A stretch of 64,000 nucleotides of DNA, taken from Butyrivibrio sp. WCD3002 (GTDB lineage: Bacteria; Bacillota; Clostridia; Lachnospirales; Lachnospiraceae). The notes beneath the pieces were generated by a model, which worked only from the letters and a program-made list of their open reading frames with translations, was not told the origin of the DNA and did not search any database. Both the position numbers and the translations under genes were made by a program. Location: positions 107,289 to 171,288 of the forward strand of contig NZ_AUJO01000002.1 in NCBI RefSeq assembly GCF_000424265.1. The letters run 5' to 3'. This document shows positions 34,302 to 43,385 of the stretch, piece after piece. Numbering within the stretch: position 1 is the first letter of the stretch; each line of letters starts with the position of its first letter.

Positions 34302-35170
34302 TGCATACCAAGGAAAAAACATCCAGCGTAGTAATCCGCTTAATCATTGCAATTATAATTGCAGCTTATGTACTGTTCCCCTTCTTCCTTGTTGTAATCA
34401 ACTCCTTCAAGGATTCAAATGAGATCACTGCAAATCCTATCGGATTAAACGGTGCATCCTTTAGCAAGCTGGTCAGAAACCTTGACGAAGTTATTAACAA
34501 CTCAAGCTTCACATTCTGGCAGACCTTTGGTTATTCAGCACTTATAACTGTTCTGTCTCTCGGTCTCCTTGCTTTATTCGGAGCCATGGCAGCATGGGTT
34601 ATCTGCCGTAACAAGACTGTATGGTCAAATGTGATCTACTTCACATTCATCGCATCCATGATCATTCCTTTCCAGGTAGTTATGCTGCCTCTTATCTCTA
34701 CATTCAGAGATGTAGGAAAGTTCATCGGTATTCCGATGCTCAAGTCCGTTCCCGGTATCGTATTTGCTTACCTGGGATTCGGCGGTGCCATGACAGTATT
34801 CATCCTTGTAGGATTTATAAAGGGAATTCCTTTTGATCTTGAGGAAGCAGCATCAATCGACGGATGCTCACCTGAGCAGGTATTCTTCAAGGTTATCTTC
34901 CCTCTTCTTACACCTGTTATTACAACAGTAACAATCCTTAACGGAATGTGGATCTGGAACGATTACCTTCTGCCTTCAATGATGCTTGGTCAGAACGGTC
35001 CGGTTAAAACACTTCCCGTTGCAGTTCAGGCTTTCGTAGGTTCCTACGTAAAGCAGTGGAACCTGATTCTGGCAGCTGCACTTCTTGCAATCCTGCCTAT
35101 GATCATTCTCTTCCTTATCGCTCAGAAGCAGATCATGGAAGGTATGATCGAAGGTGCTGTTAAAGGTTAA
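34301..35170 (+). CDS. Sugar ABC importer permease, MalG-like
   Basis: The 289-residue protein has six TM helices and the EAA motif EEAASIDGCSPEQVFFKV (about 185-202). It is the second channel subunit. AAGGAGG lies in the end of the preceding gene, and the genes share the A of stop and start codons. It is the last gene of the operon. Confidence 0.93.
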   Translation: MHTKEKTSSVVIRLIIAIIIAAYVLFPFFLVVINSFKDSNEITANPIGLNGASFSKLVRNLDEVINNSSFTFWQTFGYSALITVLSLGLLALFGAMAAWVICRNKTVWSNVIYFTFIASMIIPFQVVMLPLISTFRDVGKFIGIPMLKSVPGIVFAYLGFGGAMTVFILVGFIKGIPFDLEEAASIDGCSPEQVFFKVIFPLLTPVITTVTILNGMWIWNDYLLPSMMLGQNGPVKTLPVAVQAFVGSYVKQWNLILAAALLAILPMIILFLIAQKQIMEGMIEGAVKG

Positions 35171-35184
35171 CTTTCCATTTTAAT

Positions 35185-35220
35185 AAGCCGTCCGGTTTAC
35201 TACCACCGGGCGGCTTTTAT
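35185..35220 (+). terminator. Intrinsic terminator of the first ABC importer operon
   Basis: AAGCCG-CCGGT and ACC-CCGG-CGGCTT form a stem (35185-35216) followed by TTAT. It lies between convergent genes and may serve both strands. Confidence 0.8.
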
Positions 35221-35236
35221 ATTGCATTTTATTCAC

Positions 35237-36334
35237 TTACAGCACATCGCTGTCGATATTTCTAAATTCACAGCCTGCAAGCTGTTTTCGGTAGCGGCAG
35301 CTGGATGATACTATCAGCGGGCCACCGCGAAGCCCAAAGGGTATATTTGTTGCATTAATAAAATGGAGCTTTTTTAGGATAGCCCCATCTCCGCTCTCAT
35401 CATTGGCGAAGGGCACTTCCAAAAGTCCGCCAAGATCAATGAATTTCGAGAATAGAAGTTTGTAGATTCTAATCTTCTCTGCATCATCCTTAGCATCGGT
35501 ACGATAATCATCTATTATGACCATGTGTCCCTTTGCCTTTTTCCTAAGATGGCAAAGAGCATATCCGCGAAGTCTTCCATTTCTCTCCCTCAGAACTGAC
35601 CAATAGAAATTAGTATCGGGATTATATGAAAACTTCCAGCGATATATATCCGTTGTATGCATGAAATGACACATGGATTCAGCCCACAGGATGGATATTT
35701 CTTCATCGGATATGGGCACGAAAAGCTTCTTCATTTCTTTTTTTACGTTATTCTTATCAAGCTCTCCGTATCCAATCACCGGGAAAAGCTCCAGTTCCTC
35801 ATTGTCCTTAAGCTCAACCCTCTTTAGTGACAGCATTGCTCTCCAGCCCTTATCAAGGACTTTTGTGGCTATGTTTTTTCCAAATACAAATCCCCAGGGT
35901 GCTGTGGCATAAATGTAGTGGCAGAGCCATACAACTCTGTTAAATCCGTAGTGTATCAGCCTTGGATAAGAGTTTTTATTGGGGAGTCCTATTATAAACT
36001 CGCACTCCTTGTTTTTCTCTTCGAAGGTCTTAAAAGCCTTGGAATAATGGCCTTTTCCTCTTGCAAAATCGGCTACAGCACCATCTACAGCCTGGACAAC
36101 CTTCATCACTCTTTTATCGTAAATAAGCTTCATGCCGATAAAAGCTGACAGTCCCGCAGGTTCATCTCCCTCTCTTGAAATAGAGAAGGGCTCTGATATC
36201 CTCAAGGGATTACCATAATGCTCGTTGGCATATATCTCAGGATCTATTTCATTATCATAGACCTGATTCATTATGCCCATAGCCTCTTCCAATGATCTGC
36301 GCTGGTCTTGTGTCAGTGCATCCAATACGGTCAT
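35237..36334 (-). CDS. GNAT-family N-acetyltransferase-like protein
   Basis: The 365-residue cytosolic protein has an acetyltransferase-type N-terminal half (about 1-160). The text GMKLIYDKRVMKVVQAVDGAV, then ARGKGHYSKAFKTFEE, marks the acyl-CoA loop (R-G-K-G-H), and GLPNKNSYPRLIHYGF is typical of the GNAT_9-like group. The C-terminal half may be a second degenerate GNAT fold (about 220-340). Substrate unknown. One base separates its ATG from the stop of the preceding gene, so the two form an operon and may act on the same glycan or glycolipid. Confidence 0.72.
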   Translation of the reverse strand: MTVLDALTQDQRRSLEEAMGIMNQVYDNEIDPEIYANEHYGNPLRISEPFSISREGDEPAGLSAFIGMKLIYDKRVMKVVQAVDGAVADFARGKGHYSKAFKTFEEKNKECEFIIGLPNKNSYPRLIHYGFNRVVWLCHYIYATAPWGFVFGKNIATKVLDKGWRAMLSLKRVELKDNEELELFPVIGYGELDKNNVKKEMKKLFVPISDEEISILWAESMCHFMHTTDIYRWKFSYNPDTNFYWSVLRERNGRLRGYALCHLRKKAKGHMVIIDDYRTDAKDDAEKIRIYKLLFSKFIDLGGLLEVPFANDESGDGAILKKLHFINATNIPFGLRGGPLIVSSSCRYRKQLAGCEFRNIDSDVL

Positions 36335-36335
36335 G

Positions 36336-37292
36336 TTAATGTCTCCTCAACACTTTTTTGACATATTTAAGAGGATTCCACTCCATGTACTTAAGGTCGA
36401 TTACTTCATAAGCATCATTGTGACAATAAGAATGGACCCCATCCCCCTTAGGAGCTCCCTTTACTATTATATCATCAGCAGGTATATGCCATTTAGCTTT
36501 ATCTGCAAGAAGCATGCGCTCTTCACTGTAGGGATAAAAATTCATGGCTATACCATAAGAAGTCTGTTTACTTTCCTGAGCAGCTACATATCTCTTTCCT
36601 TCATAGGTAAGGATATTTCCGCCATTTCTGGATTTAAGATCATATTCCTGCGCTCTGTTGAACTTTACGTCCTCTTCGATGCTAAAGCCCTTCTCCTCAT
36701 CAAAGCTGATAGTAAATTTCTGGAATCTGCACTCGTACTCCCTGTCAGGGCTTATCTCACAGGTCAGTATTCTGATGGTATCCTCTGAAACGTCGATAAT
36801 TGCCGTATCAACGAATTTTCTTCCAAGCTTGAATACTTTTACGTTCTTCCATTTATCAGGGAATATAACCGCCTTATATAAGCGTATGGAGTCATCGGCA
36901 CTGGTCTCAGGTATCATATAGGTCTCTCCCCTAAAGTCAAAGACCATAGGGAAGGACATATGGAAAGGTTCGCGGATAATAATTTCCGGTTTGGTGGCAC
37001 CGGCAACAGTAAGCTCTGTTACCGCGACGGTTCCTATTGCCTTTTTCTTATCAAAGGCTTCCATAAAAAGATAGGAACTGCCGTTTCGGGTATAGAGCAC
37101 AGGATCTGCATACCAGTATCTTTTACTTACAGGAACCACATCGAACTGTCCATGACCTGTTATTCCAAGAAAGGTATCATCGCTGTATTTTCTGTAGCCT
37201 GTCACATATACATCATCAAAGGAAAGAAGCTTCTTTACAACAGTCTTCTTATCCATTTTGGCGATCTTTTTAAGTTTGTTTGTAATACTCAT
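36336..37292 (-). CDS. Beta-propeller protein like the N-terminal domain of GINT1 (GH43/GH130-like fold)
   Basis: The 318-residue cytosolic protein has the signature KRYWYADPVLYTRNGSSYLF (about 58-77), then EPFHMSFPMVFDF and MIPETSADDSIRLYKA. From memory this pattern marks the domain at the N-terminus of plant glucosamine inositolphosphorylceramide transferase 1 and of bacterial formyltransferase or glycosyltransferase fusions. Here it stands alone. The fold is a five-bladed propeller, and a sugar-handling role is inferred only. GGAG precedes the ATG. It lies 12 nt after the GH3 gene and 1 nt before the GNAT gene, so all three may be one operon. Confidence 0.7.
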   Translation of the reverse strand: MSITNKLKKIAKMDKKTVVKKLLSFDDVYVTGYRKYSDDTFLGITGHGQFDVVPVSKRYWYADPVLYTRNGSSYLFMEAFDKKKAIGTVAVTELTVAGATKPEIIIREPFHMSFPMVFDFRGETYMIPETSADDSIRLYKAVIFPDKWKNVKVFKLGRKFVDTAIIDVSEDTIRILTCEISPDREYECRFQKFTISFDEEKGFSIEEDVKFNRAQEYDLKSRNGGNILTYEGKRYVAAQESKQTSYGIAMNFYPYSEERMLLADKAKWHIPADDIIVKGAPKGDGVHSYCHNDAYEVIDLKYMEWNPLKYVKKVLRRH

Positions 37293-37304
37293 TTACGGCT
37301 CCAA

Positions 37305-40130
37305 TTACTCTTCGTCTTTTTTCATTAAGGCTTCAAGGCCGCCCTTGAACATATCCTCAAGGTCCTTGGTCAGCTTAAGCTTAACGGATTTGAACTCAAG
37401 TCCTGCCTGTCCAAAGTAGAACTTAAGATAATAGTTGACCATAAATGACGGAGGAAGTTCAACCTCTACTGTCTGCCATTCAGTATCCATACCTGTAAGA
37501 GTGATGGTTCGGATGAGATTTCTGTCCATAAATATGGAAAGCGGAAGCTGCGCCATAGCAGGCTGATCCTTTGCTCTCATCACAAGCTCGGCAGTGATAA
37601 CACCTCTTCTTGCAGTAGTAATGGCAAAAGCTTTTGTCTCTCCTTTTTCTGCCTTTAAGTGCTTAGGATCAAGCTCTATCTCTTCCTTATCCATAAGAAC
37701 AGGAACCATGCTCTTGAGCATAGCATCATCACCTGCTTCTACAGCCTTTGCAAGCTCCTTATCAAGAGCAGACTCAATACCAAGGCTGTGCTTCCATACA
37801 GGTGCCTTAAGAAGGAAATTACAAATGTTTGAAGCACATCTTACAAGCTCATATCTTGTTACTGTTCCAAGCTTAAGTGCTCCGTTAAGGTTATCATCAT
37901 TGCTGTTGGCACCGGCATCGCTGTTAACCATGTTAAGGTCATTCTGTGCTCTTACCTGTGAAGCAAGGTTCTTGTAGCTGCCCTTTCCGCCTGCTTCATC
38001 GTTACCCATTGCCCACCAGTCGGTCATTACAATACCATCAAAGCCCCACTCGCCGCGAAGGATTGTGGTAAGAAGATCGTAGCTACTTGAAGTATAGATG
38101 CCGTTTACAGGGCCGTAGGTACTCATTACAGCGCGGGCATCGCCCTCTCTTACTGCCATCTCAAAGCCCTTAAGATAAATCTCACGAAGAGCACGCTCAG
38201 AAATAACAGAGTTCACGAAGTGACGCTTAAGCTCCTGAGTGTTGCCGCAGAAGTGCTTGATAACACCTGTGACATCATATTTGTGCATACCCTTAAGCTG
38301 AGCCACAACCATTTTTCCTGTAAGCACCGGATCCTCTGAGAAGTACTCGAAGTTTCTTCCGCCAAGAGGACTTCTGTGGATGTTCATTCCGGGGCCAAGA
38401 AGGGCATCAATTCTATTTCTTCTAAGATCAAGACCTTCCCATCTGAAAAGTTCTTCGTTTATATCTTCATTAAAAGTACATGCAAGGCAGGTTCCGTTAG
38501 GAAGTGAGAATGCATGTGTACCACAGTCCATTCTGATTCCGCTGGGGCCATCAGAGCAGCCGCCAACAGGGATACCAAAGCCCTTAAGATTCTCTGTAAC
38601 TCCGCCGTATGCTCCTGCAATACCGGGGGTAACCTTAGGTGAGCACATACCCTCACCTCGCATCATAGCGCAAAGATCATCATCTGAAATCTGAGCAAGG
38701 AAATCCTCCATGGAAACCTTACCGTCTGCAACATCCTTAAGCTTATAGCCCTTGTCGCCTGTGTATGCCTTAGCTTTCTTAAGAGCTGCTTTTCTCTTCT
38801 TATTGGGATCGGAGGTTCTTGTGGGAACATCCTCGTAGCCCTTTGCGAAAAGTCCGCAGGCCTCTTCCGGAATAAGTCTCTTAAAGCTCTGAACAGGAGC
38901 ATATGCCTCCTCGCACTTAGCTGTAACCTTGAGCTTCTTAATCTCAAACTCGCCTACAGCCTCGGCGCTTCTTATATCAAAGCCTCCATAAATAGTATAA
39001 GTACCTTCTTCCATTACATAGCAGGACTTATGCTTTGTTTTTCCGGAATCATCATAGGATGACATCCAGTAGTCGGGAACAGTGATCTCGACTGTCTGTG
39101 ATGCTCCTGCAGGAAGAATATCAGTCTTGGTAAACCCGACAAGTACTCTTGAAGGCTTTCCAAGCTTGCCCTGAGGTGCCTGCAGGTAAATCTGAACTGC
39201 CTGCTTACCGGGAACCTTACCTGTGTTTGTAACAGTGAGCTCTACATTAGCTGCATCCTTATCATATTTAAAGGACTTCTTCTCGATGGCGAACTCTGTA
39301 TATGAAAGACCAAAACCAAAGGGATAAAGAACCTTATCCTTAGCAAAGGTCTCAAAATAGCGATATCCTACATAAATATCCTCGCTCTGGAAATTCTCCT
39401 TCTCAGAACCGAAGTTCTCAGTTGAAGGATAGTCCTCGATGCGCTCTGCAATTGTATCTGCAAGATGACCTGAAGGATTAACGTCACCAGTAAGAACGTC
39501 AAGAACTGCGTTACCGCCTTCCTGACCGCCCTGCCATACGTAAAGTACTGCCGCGGGATCAAGCTCCTTCACCCATCTCATATCAATGATATTACCTACA
39601 TTAAGAAGCACTACTGTACGTGTAAACTTCTTTGAAAGCTTGCCGATTGCATCTTTCTCAGTATCTGTAAGGAGGATACTTCCGGACTCGTTTTTGCTGT
39701 CCTGATCCTCACCTGCTGTTCTTCCAATTATGAAAATAGCAACGTCAGATTCCTTTGCAGCGTCTGCTACAAGTTTATCCGTAAGAGGCATCTCCTCCTG
39801 GAACCAGGGCTCTGCTGCCCAGCCCACACCTGTATCAAAGGGATGTTCCTTAACGAATTCCTCGTATGCTTTTCTTACTTTCTTGTTAAGCTTGAATTTC
39901 TTTGATGCCTCAAGAGCTTCATATATGCCGACAACATAGTCTACATTAACCATACCGCCTGAACCTGTACCGCTCTTGTAATAGTTCATCTGGCTTCTAC
40001 CAAAAACTGCTACTTTAGCATTTTTCTCAATCGGAAGCGCACCTCTGTCATTTTTCAGAAGAACAATACCTTCTGCTGCTGCAGCTCGTGCAGTTTCCGC
40101 AAATTTCTTAATATCCCATGTCTTTCCCAT
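37305..40130 (-). CDS. GH3 beta-glycosidase with permuted domain order
   Basis: The 941-residue cytosolic enzyme lacks a signal peptide. The usual C-terminal GH3 domain comes first (about 1-280, with GIVLLKNDRGALPI and YPFGFGLSYTEF), then a fibronectin-III-like domain (about 290-400), then the TIM-barrel catalytic domain (about 475-770). The nucleophile is Asp704 in VMTDWWAMG. KHFCGN (about 625-630) and GPGMNIHRSPLGGRNFEYFS are substrate-site motifs. This inverted order is known from beta-glucosidases of Butyrivibrio and Ruminococcus. Likely reaction: release of terminal beta-glucose (or xylose) from imported oligosaccharides. A long palindrome lies at its promoter region. Confidence 0.9.
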   Translation of the reverse strand: MGKTWDIKKFAETARAAAAEGIVLLKNDRGALPIEKNAKVAVFGRSQMNYYKSGTGSGGMVNVDYVVGIYEALEASKKFKLNKKVRKAYEEFVKEHPFDTGVGWAAEPWFQEEMPLTDKLVADAAKESDVAIFIIGRTAGEDQDSKNESGSILLTDTEKDAIGKLSKKFTRTVVLLNVGNIIDMRWVKELDPAAVLYVWQGGQEGGNAVLDVLTGDVNPSGHLADTIAERIEDYPSTENFGSEKENFQSEDIYVGYRYFETFAKDKVLYPFGFGLSYTEFAIEKKSFKYDKDAANVELTVTNTGKVPGKQAVQIYLQAPQGKLGKPSRVLVGFTKTDILPAGASQTVEITVPDYWMSSYDDSGKTKHKSCYVMEEGTYTIYGGFDIRSAEAVGEFEIKKLKVTAKCEEAYAPVQSFKRLIPEEACGLFAKGYEDVPTRTSDPNKKRKAALKKAKAYTGDKGYKLKDVADGKVSMEDFLAQISDDDLCAMMRGEGMCSPKVTPGIAGAYGGVTENLKGFGIPVGGCSDGPSGIRMDCGTHAFSLPNGTCLACTFNEDINEELFRWEGLDLRRNRIDALLGPGMNIHRSPLGGRNFEYFSEDPVLTGKMVVAQLKGMHKYDVTGVIKHFCGNTQELKRHFVNSVISERALREIYLKGFEMAVREGDARAVMSTYGPVNGIYTSSSYDLLTTILRGEWGFDGIVMTDWWAMGNDEAGGKGSYKNLASQVRAQNDLNMVNSDAGANSNDDNLNGALKLGTVTRYELVRCASNICNFLLKAPVWKHSLGIESALDKELAKAVEAGDDAMLKSMVPVLMDKEEIELDPKHLKAEKGETKAFAITTARRGVITAELVMRAKDQPAMAQLPLSIFMDRNLIRTITLTGMDTEWQTVEVELPPSFMVNYYLKFYFGQAGLEFKSVKLKLTKDLEDMFKGGLEALMKKDEE

Positions 40131-40143
40131 ATAAAAACTACCT

Positions 40144-40205
40144 CATTTTCTGTACTTGGTTGTTAGTGCATATTAAATATTATGCAACATAACATACAGA
40201 AAATG
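40144..40205. promoter_or_regulatory. Long nested palindrome upstream of the permuted GH3 gene
   Basis: CATTTTCTGTA (40144-40154) and TACAGAAAATG (40195-40205) are perfect 11-bp inverted arms. Inside them TGCATA (40167-40172) and TATGCA (40181-40186) form another perfect pair. It lies 14-75 bp before the ATG and is AT-rich. It could be a regulator operator pair or a 5-prime mRNA hairpin. Confidence 0.65.
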
Positions 40206-40288
40206 AAGTAGCGATATTTTACTTTTGATGCTCTTTTTTTGTTATTTAGATGTACGTTTTTTACATGTAAAAAATAGAATTCGGAAGG

Positions 40289-41722
40289 TCATACATTTAT
40301 TTCTGCTGTAAGACCAAGCTCTTCTTTGTTGGCATCAAGGATGGGATTAACAACCTCTGCAAGGAAGCGCTCAACCTGATGTGCACTACAGCCTGTATAC
40401 TTCCCCGGATCCAAGCACTCCTTGATCTTATCCTCTGTCATGTGGAAAGCAGGATCCTTTACGATCATATCAAGAAGATCGTTGTCGAGACCATCCTTCT
40501 TAACGTGGTCGCCGGCGATCATTGAAAGCTCTCTGATCTTCTCGTGAAGCTCCTGACGGTTTCCGCCAAGCTTAACGGCATCCATCATGATGTTCTCAGT
40601 AGCCATGAAGGGAAGCTCTGACATAAGGCGCTTCTCGATAACCTTGGGATAAACCACAAGACCGTCTGTAACGTTCATGCAAAGATCAAGGATACCATCG
40701 ATTGCAAGGAAGCCCTCAGCGATGGAAAGTCTCTTATTTGCAGAATCATCAAGAGTTCTCTCAAACCACTGTGAAATCTCTGTGATTGCAGGGTTAAGTG
40801 TATCTACGATAACGTATCTTGAAAGTGAGCAGATTCTCTCACTTCTCATAGGATTTCTCTTATAAGCCATTGCGGATGAACCGATCTGCTTTGCTTCATG
40901 GGGCTCCTCAACCTCTTTAAGGTGCTGAAGAAGTCTGATATCCTGAGCCATCTTTGTAGCTGATGATGCAATTCCGGCAAGTACGTTTACAACCTTCATA
41001 TCGATCTTACGGCTGTAGGTCTGACCTGATACTGCCATGCAGCCCTTAAAGCCCATCTTGTCAGCAAGCATGGGATCAAGCTTATCAACCTTTGTAAGGT
41101 CTCCGTCGAAAAGCTCAAGGAAGGATGCCTGTGTTCCTGTTGTACCCTTTGAACCAAGAAGCTTCATATTATCAAGAACATAGTCGAGGTCCTCAAGATC
41201 GATAGTGAAGTCCTGAAGCCACAGGGATGCTCTTTTCCCTACTGTTGTGGGCTGAGCAGGCTGAAAATGTGTAAAGCCAAGAGTAGGCAGATCCTTATAC
41301 TCATCAGCAAACTTTGCAAGGCAGCTTATAACATTAAGAAGCTTTTTTCTTACAAGCTTAAGAGCCTCTGTCATGATGATGATGTCTGTGTTGTCACCAA
41401 CATAGCAGCTTGTTGCACCAAGGTGAATGATGCCTGCTGCCTTGGGGCACTGCTGTCCGTAAGCATAAACATGGCTCATAACGTCGTGACGAACTTCCTT
41501 TTCTCTTGCTCTTGCAACATCATAATTGATGTCATCCTGATGTGCCTTGAGCTCCTCAATCTGCTCATCTGTGATGTTAAGACCAAGCTCCTTCTCAATC
41601 TCAGCCAGGGCTATCCAGAGCTTTCTCCAGGTCTTGAACTTCATGTCCTGTGAAAAGATGTACTGCATCTCCTTGCTTGAATAACGCTCTGAAAGCGGGC
41701 TGGTGTAACGATCTGTACTCAT
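40289..41722 (-). CDS. purB: Adenylosuccinate lyase
   Basis: The 477-residue enzyme removes fumarate from SAICAR and from adenylosuccinate in purine synthesis. The fumarase/aspartase signature appears as GSSAMAYKRNPMRSE (about 285-299), with the conserved HLGATSCYVGDNTD and GFTHFQPAQPTTVGKR near residues 100 and 155. The frame is open to 41743, but AAGGAG lies just before MSTDRYTSPL, so ATG 41722 is chosen. A hairpin repeat sits between it and purF, which is read 96 nt upstream. Confidence 0.97.
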   Translation of the reverse strand: MSTDRYTSPLSERYSSKEMQYIFSQDMKFKTWRKLWIALAEIEKELGLNITDEQIEELKAHQDDINYDVARAREKEVRHDVMSHVYAYGQQCPKAAGIIHLGATSCYVGDNTDIIIMTEALKLVRKKLLNVISCLAKFADEYKDLPTLGFTHFQPAQPTTVGKRASLWLQDFTIDLEDLDYVLDNMKLLGSKGTTGTQASFLELFDGDLTKVDKLDPMLADKMGFKGCMAVSGQTYSRKIDMKVVNVLAGIASSATKMAQDIRLLQHLKEVEEPHEAKQIGSSAMAYKRNPMRSERICSLSRYVIVDTLNPAITEISQWFERTLDDSANKRLSIAEGFLAIDGILDLCMNVTDGLVVYPKVIEKRLMSELPFMATENIMMDAVKLGGNRQELHEKIRELSMIAGDHVKKDGLDNDLLDMIVKDPAFHMTEDKIKECLDPGKYTGCSAHQVERFLAEVVNPILDANKEELGLTAEINV

Positions 41723-41739
41723 TTGTTTCTCCTTTTCCC

Positions 41740-41785
41740 TCATCCGTCAGCTTCGCTGACACCTTCTCCCAGAGGGAGAAGGCAA
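41740..41785. repeat. REP-like double hairpin between purF and purB
   Basis: Two perfect hairpins follow each other: GTCAGC-TTC-GCTGAC (41746-41760) and CCTTCTCCC-AGA-GGGAGAAGG (41762-41782), preceded by CCCTCATCC. From memory, elements of this CTCATCCGTCA...CTTCTCCC type are widely scattered in gut Firmicutes. It ends next to the purB ribosome site. Confidence 0.65.
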
Positions 41786-41818
41786 AAGCTTCTTCTGACA
41801 ATGATATTTATACTCTTT

Positions 41819-43258
41819 TTATTCCTCGAACTCGCCCCTGATATCTTCTTCCGGAGGTGCTACAGGATATTCTCCCGTAAAGCATCCCTTACAGATATCG
41901 AATTTATGTCCAACGAGTTCTTCAAGTCTCTCTTCTTTAAGATATCCCAGTGAATCTGCACCGATTATTTTACATATATCATCGATGCTTCTATTATAAG
42001 CGATAAGCTGCTCTCTTGCAGGGACATCCGTTCCAAAATAGCAGGGCCATAAGAACGGCGGCGAGCTGACTCTCATGTGAACCTCTGTAGCTCCTGCATC
42101 TCTCAGCATTCTCACAATTCTGTCCGATGTGGTTCCGCGGACAATGGAATCATCGATCATGATAACTCTCTTACCGTCAACCACATGCTTTAAGGCGTTA
42201 AGCTTAACCTGCACGCTGCTTTCACGGCTCTTCTGTCCTGGCTTAATAAAGGTTCTTCCAATGTACTGATTTTTTACAAAGGCCTGTCCATATGGTATTC
42301 CTGATTTCATTGAATAACCAAGGGCTGCGCAATTTCCTGATTCGGGAACGCCTACTACAACATCAGCTTCCACAGGTGAATCCTGAGCAAGGAAGCGTCC
42401 TGCCTTGATTCTGGATTCGTATACGCTGACACCGTCAAGGATGCTGTCCGGTCTTGCAAAATAAATATACTCAAAAATACAATGGCCGCATTTTACGCTG
42501 CCTACCATCTGTCTGTTAGACTCTATACCCTTTTGAGGAGAGATAGTAACAATTTCTCCAGGCTCTACATCTCTGATGTACTCTGCACCAATGGTATCAA
42601 GAGCGCAGGTCTCGGATGCAAGGATATAGCAGTTATCTCTTTTTCCTATTACAAGGGGTCTGAAGCCGTTGGGATCTCTGGCTCCGATGAGCTTTCTGGG
42701 AGACATGATAACCAGTGAGTATGCTCCCTTAATCTTTTTCATGGCATTTGCCACAGCGCCTTCAACACTTGAAGTATTAAGCCTCTCTCTTGCGATGTGG
42801 TAAGCAATGACCTCTGAATCAATGGTTGTCTGGAAAATAGCACCGGTATAAGCAAGCTCTTCTCGAAGCTCCGGAGCATTAACCAGATTACCGTTATGGG
42901 CCATGGCTAAAGTCCCCTTAACGTAATTAAGGACAAGGGGCTGAGCGTTTTCTCTGGTGCTTGAGCCTGCCGTAGAGTATCTAACGTGGCCTACACCTAT
43001 ATCACCGTGCATTCCCGAAAGAATGTCGTGATTAAACGCTTCATTAACCAGTCCCATGTCCTTATGACTCGTTACTTTTCCTTTGGGTCCCATTGTCTCG
43101 CTGACGGCTATACCGCAGCTCTCCTGCCCTCTGTGCTGCAGGGACAATAACCCGTAATAAATTGATTGTGCGACATCACCGCCATCGAAATCATACATTC
43201 CGAAGACGCCGCACTCTTCCCCAATCTTGTCACTTTCACTTAAAAAGTAATTTTTCAT
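41819..43258 (-). CDS. purF: Amidophosphoribosyltransferase
   Basis: The 479-residue enzyme makes phosphoribosylamine from PRPP and glutamine, the first step of purine synthesis. A 15-residue propeptide precedes the nucleophile Cys16 (EECGVFGMYD) of the class II glutaminase domain (16-245). The phosphoribosyltransferase domain has the PRPP loop VIMIDDSIVRGTTS (about 352-365). The C-terminal cysteines (SSPPFLWPCYFG, DICKGCFTGEYP) fit the iron-sulfur-containing B. subtilis type. The frame extends to 43315, but MKNYFLSESD with GGTAGGA upstream is the fitting start. purB follows. Confidence 0.97.
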   Translation of the reverse strand: MKNYFLSESDKIGEECGVFGMYDFDGGDVAQSIYYGLLSLQHRGQESCGIAVSETMGPKGKVTSHKDMGLVNEAFNHDILSGMHGDIGVGHVRYSTAGSSTRENAQPLVLNYVKGTLAMAHNGNLVNAPELREELAYTGAIFQTTIDSEVIAYHIARERLNTSSVEGAVANAMKKIKGAYSLVIMSPRKLIGARDPNGFRPLVIGKRDNCYILASETCALDTIGAEYIRDVEPGEIVTISPQKGIESNRQMVGSVKCGHCIFEYIYFARPDSILDGVSVYESRIKAGRFLAQDSPVEADVVVGVPESGNCAALGYSMKSGIPYGQAFVKNQYIGRTFIKPGQKSRESSVQVKLNALKHVVDGKRVIMIDDSIVRGTTSDRIVRMLRDAGATEVHMRVSSPPFLWPCYFGTDVPAREQLIAYNRSIDDICKIIGADSLGYLKEERLEELVGHKFDICKGCFTGEYPVAPPEEDIRGEFEE

Positions 43259-43385
43259 ATTCCTACCTGCTACTATAAGCAATCTTTTGAAACAAGACTT
43301 ATAGTAACATTTCAAGGTCTATCTAAGCAATAATCCATAATAAAAAAATTAAGGCTTATACTGCATTAAATTTTGTGCAATACGC

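Noticed and set aside
43259-43385. Possible purine riboswitch upstream of purF
   Set aside because: I looked for the conserved purine aptamer core and P1 pattern and saw none. The spacer is AT-rich without strong stems.
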